Below are positions 63,804-64,000 of a stretch of DNA of 64,000 nt, piece by piece. Below the pieces are notes generated by a model. That model was not told where the DNA came from. It saw nothing but the letters and a program-made list of their open reading frames with translations, and did no database searches. The translations under genes and the position numbers were made by a program. Source of the DNA: Desulfurococcaceae archaeon (GTDB lineage: Archaea > Thermoproteota > Thermoprotei_A > Sulfolobales > Ignisphaeraceae); the NCBI GenBank assembly GCA_020832925.1, contig JAJHRF010000003.1:19840-83839 (forward strand), read 5' to 3'. Each line of letters opens with the position of its first letter. Position 1 is the stretch's first letter.

Positions 63804-64000
63804 ATGGCGACAGAAAGCAAAAAGCCTAGAAGTCTAGAGGAGCTAGGTATATCGAGCACGATATTGAAGAAATTACAAGAGATAGGTATAACAACGGTAG
63901 AAGCTTTAGCTGCAGCTAATGCTCAGGAATTAAGCCAGAACCTAGCTATACCATTACCGACTGTTCAAAGACTTATTATGCAAGCTAGATCATCCCTTGG
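63804..64000 (+). CDS. radA: RadA recombinase, N-terminal part (cut by window end)
   Basis: I translated the open end by hand: it begins ATESKKPRSLEELGISSTIL and continues KKLQEIGITTVEALAAANAQ, then ELSQNLAIPLPTVQRLIMQA. This is the helix-hairpin-helix N-terminal domain of archaeal RadA, the Rad51 ortholog for homologous recombination. The ATPase core lies beyond position 64000. It is divergent from thrS with its own TATA box. Confidence 0.88.
   Translation, partial: MATESKKPRSLEELGISSTILKKLQEIGITTVEALAAANAQELSQNLAIPLPTVQRLIMQARSSL

Overview
The window is AT-rich chromosomal DNA of a hyperthermophilic crenarchaeon (Thermoproteota). Evidence for this: the cdvA-cdvB-cdvC division genes with no FtsZ, archaeal/eukaryotic-type replication proteins (Orc1/Cdc6, MCM, GINS, RFC), the archaeal exosome superoperon, ether-lipid enzymes, GAPOR, intron-bearing tRNAs, C/D box guide RNAs, TATA boxes, GGTG-type Shine-Dalgarno (SD) sequences and frequent TTG/GTG starts. 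A Desulfurococcales or Ignisphaera-like host fits best, but the genus is inference. No IS element, prophage, CRISPR array or rRNA gene was seen.

Layout. 1-1.6 kb: 3'-truncated YchF-type GTPase and rpl15e. 1.6-6.1 kb: an uncharacterised locus of a VirB4/HerA-type ATPase split over two frames, a 788-aa protein with propeller-like segments, and a divergent winged-helix regulator. 6.1-11.8 kb: PAC2 protein, a CAT-anticodon tRNA, a small membrane protein, DUF434, a KaiC-like ATPase and DUF2070. 11.8-14.6 kb: cdvABC. 14.6-25.8 kb: CBS protein, NFACT (Rqc2-like), SPOUT methyltransferase, LSm, a 48-aa four-Cys protein, SAM synthetase, DUF460, Rio2 kinase, class II HMG-CoA reductase and a DUF4443 regulator. 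25.9-36.1 kb: tRNA-Lys with an unusual intron, aEF2, then psmA-sdo1-rrp4-rrp41-rrp42-rpl37ae-Brix-pcc1-pfdB-DUF3194-DHH-xpf. 36.5-43.7 kb: replication island of orc1/cdc6, rfcL, rfcS, gins23 and mcm. 43.8-47.3 kb: intron-containing tRNA-Pro(GGG), zinc-ribbon protein, cca, thpR and an ArsR-type regulator. 47.4-52.9 kb: GAPOR, UPF0248, a membrane-protein pair and pyrG. 53-54 kb: a decayed NSUN-type m5C RNA methyltransferase. 54-59.8 kb: two ether-lipid genes, a MoaD-like protein, an AKR with altered active site and MEMO, interleaved with four predicted C/D box sRNAs. 59.8-64 kb: PD-(D/E)XK-like protein, mevalonate kinase, ThrRS and the start of radA.

How they work together. HMG-CoA reductase and mevalonate kinase supply isoprenoids for the ether-lipid enzymes DGGGP synthase and geranylgeranyl reductase. 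The exosome/SBDS/Brix/L37Ae block couples ribosome biogenesis to RNA decay and the proteasome. cca, thpR, pcc1 and the guide RNAs form an RNA-processing theme. GAPOR needs tungstopterin, to whose synthesis the MoaD-like protein could contribute.

The observations I value most: four C/D sRNAs around 53-57.9 kb; probable non-AUG/GUG/UUG starts in xpf (ATA) and rio2 (CTG), where conserved N-termini extend past the last canonical start; the split VirB4-like ATPase locus; the tRNA-Lys intron at 45/46; and the NSUN pseudogene.
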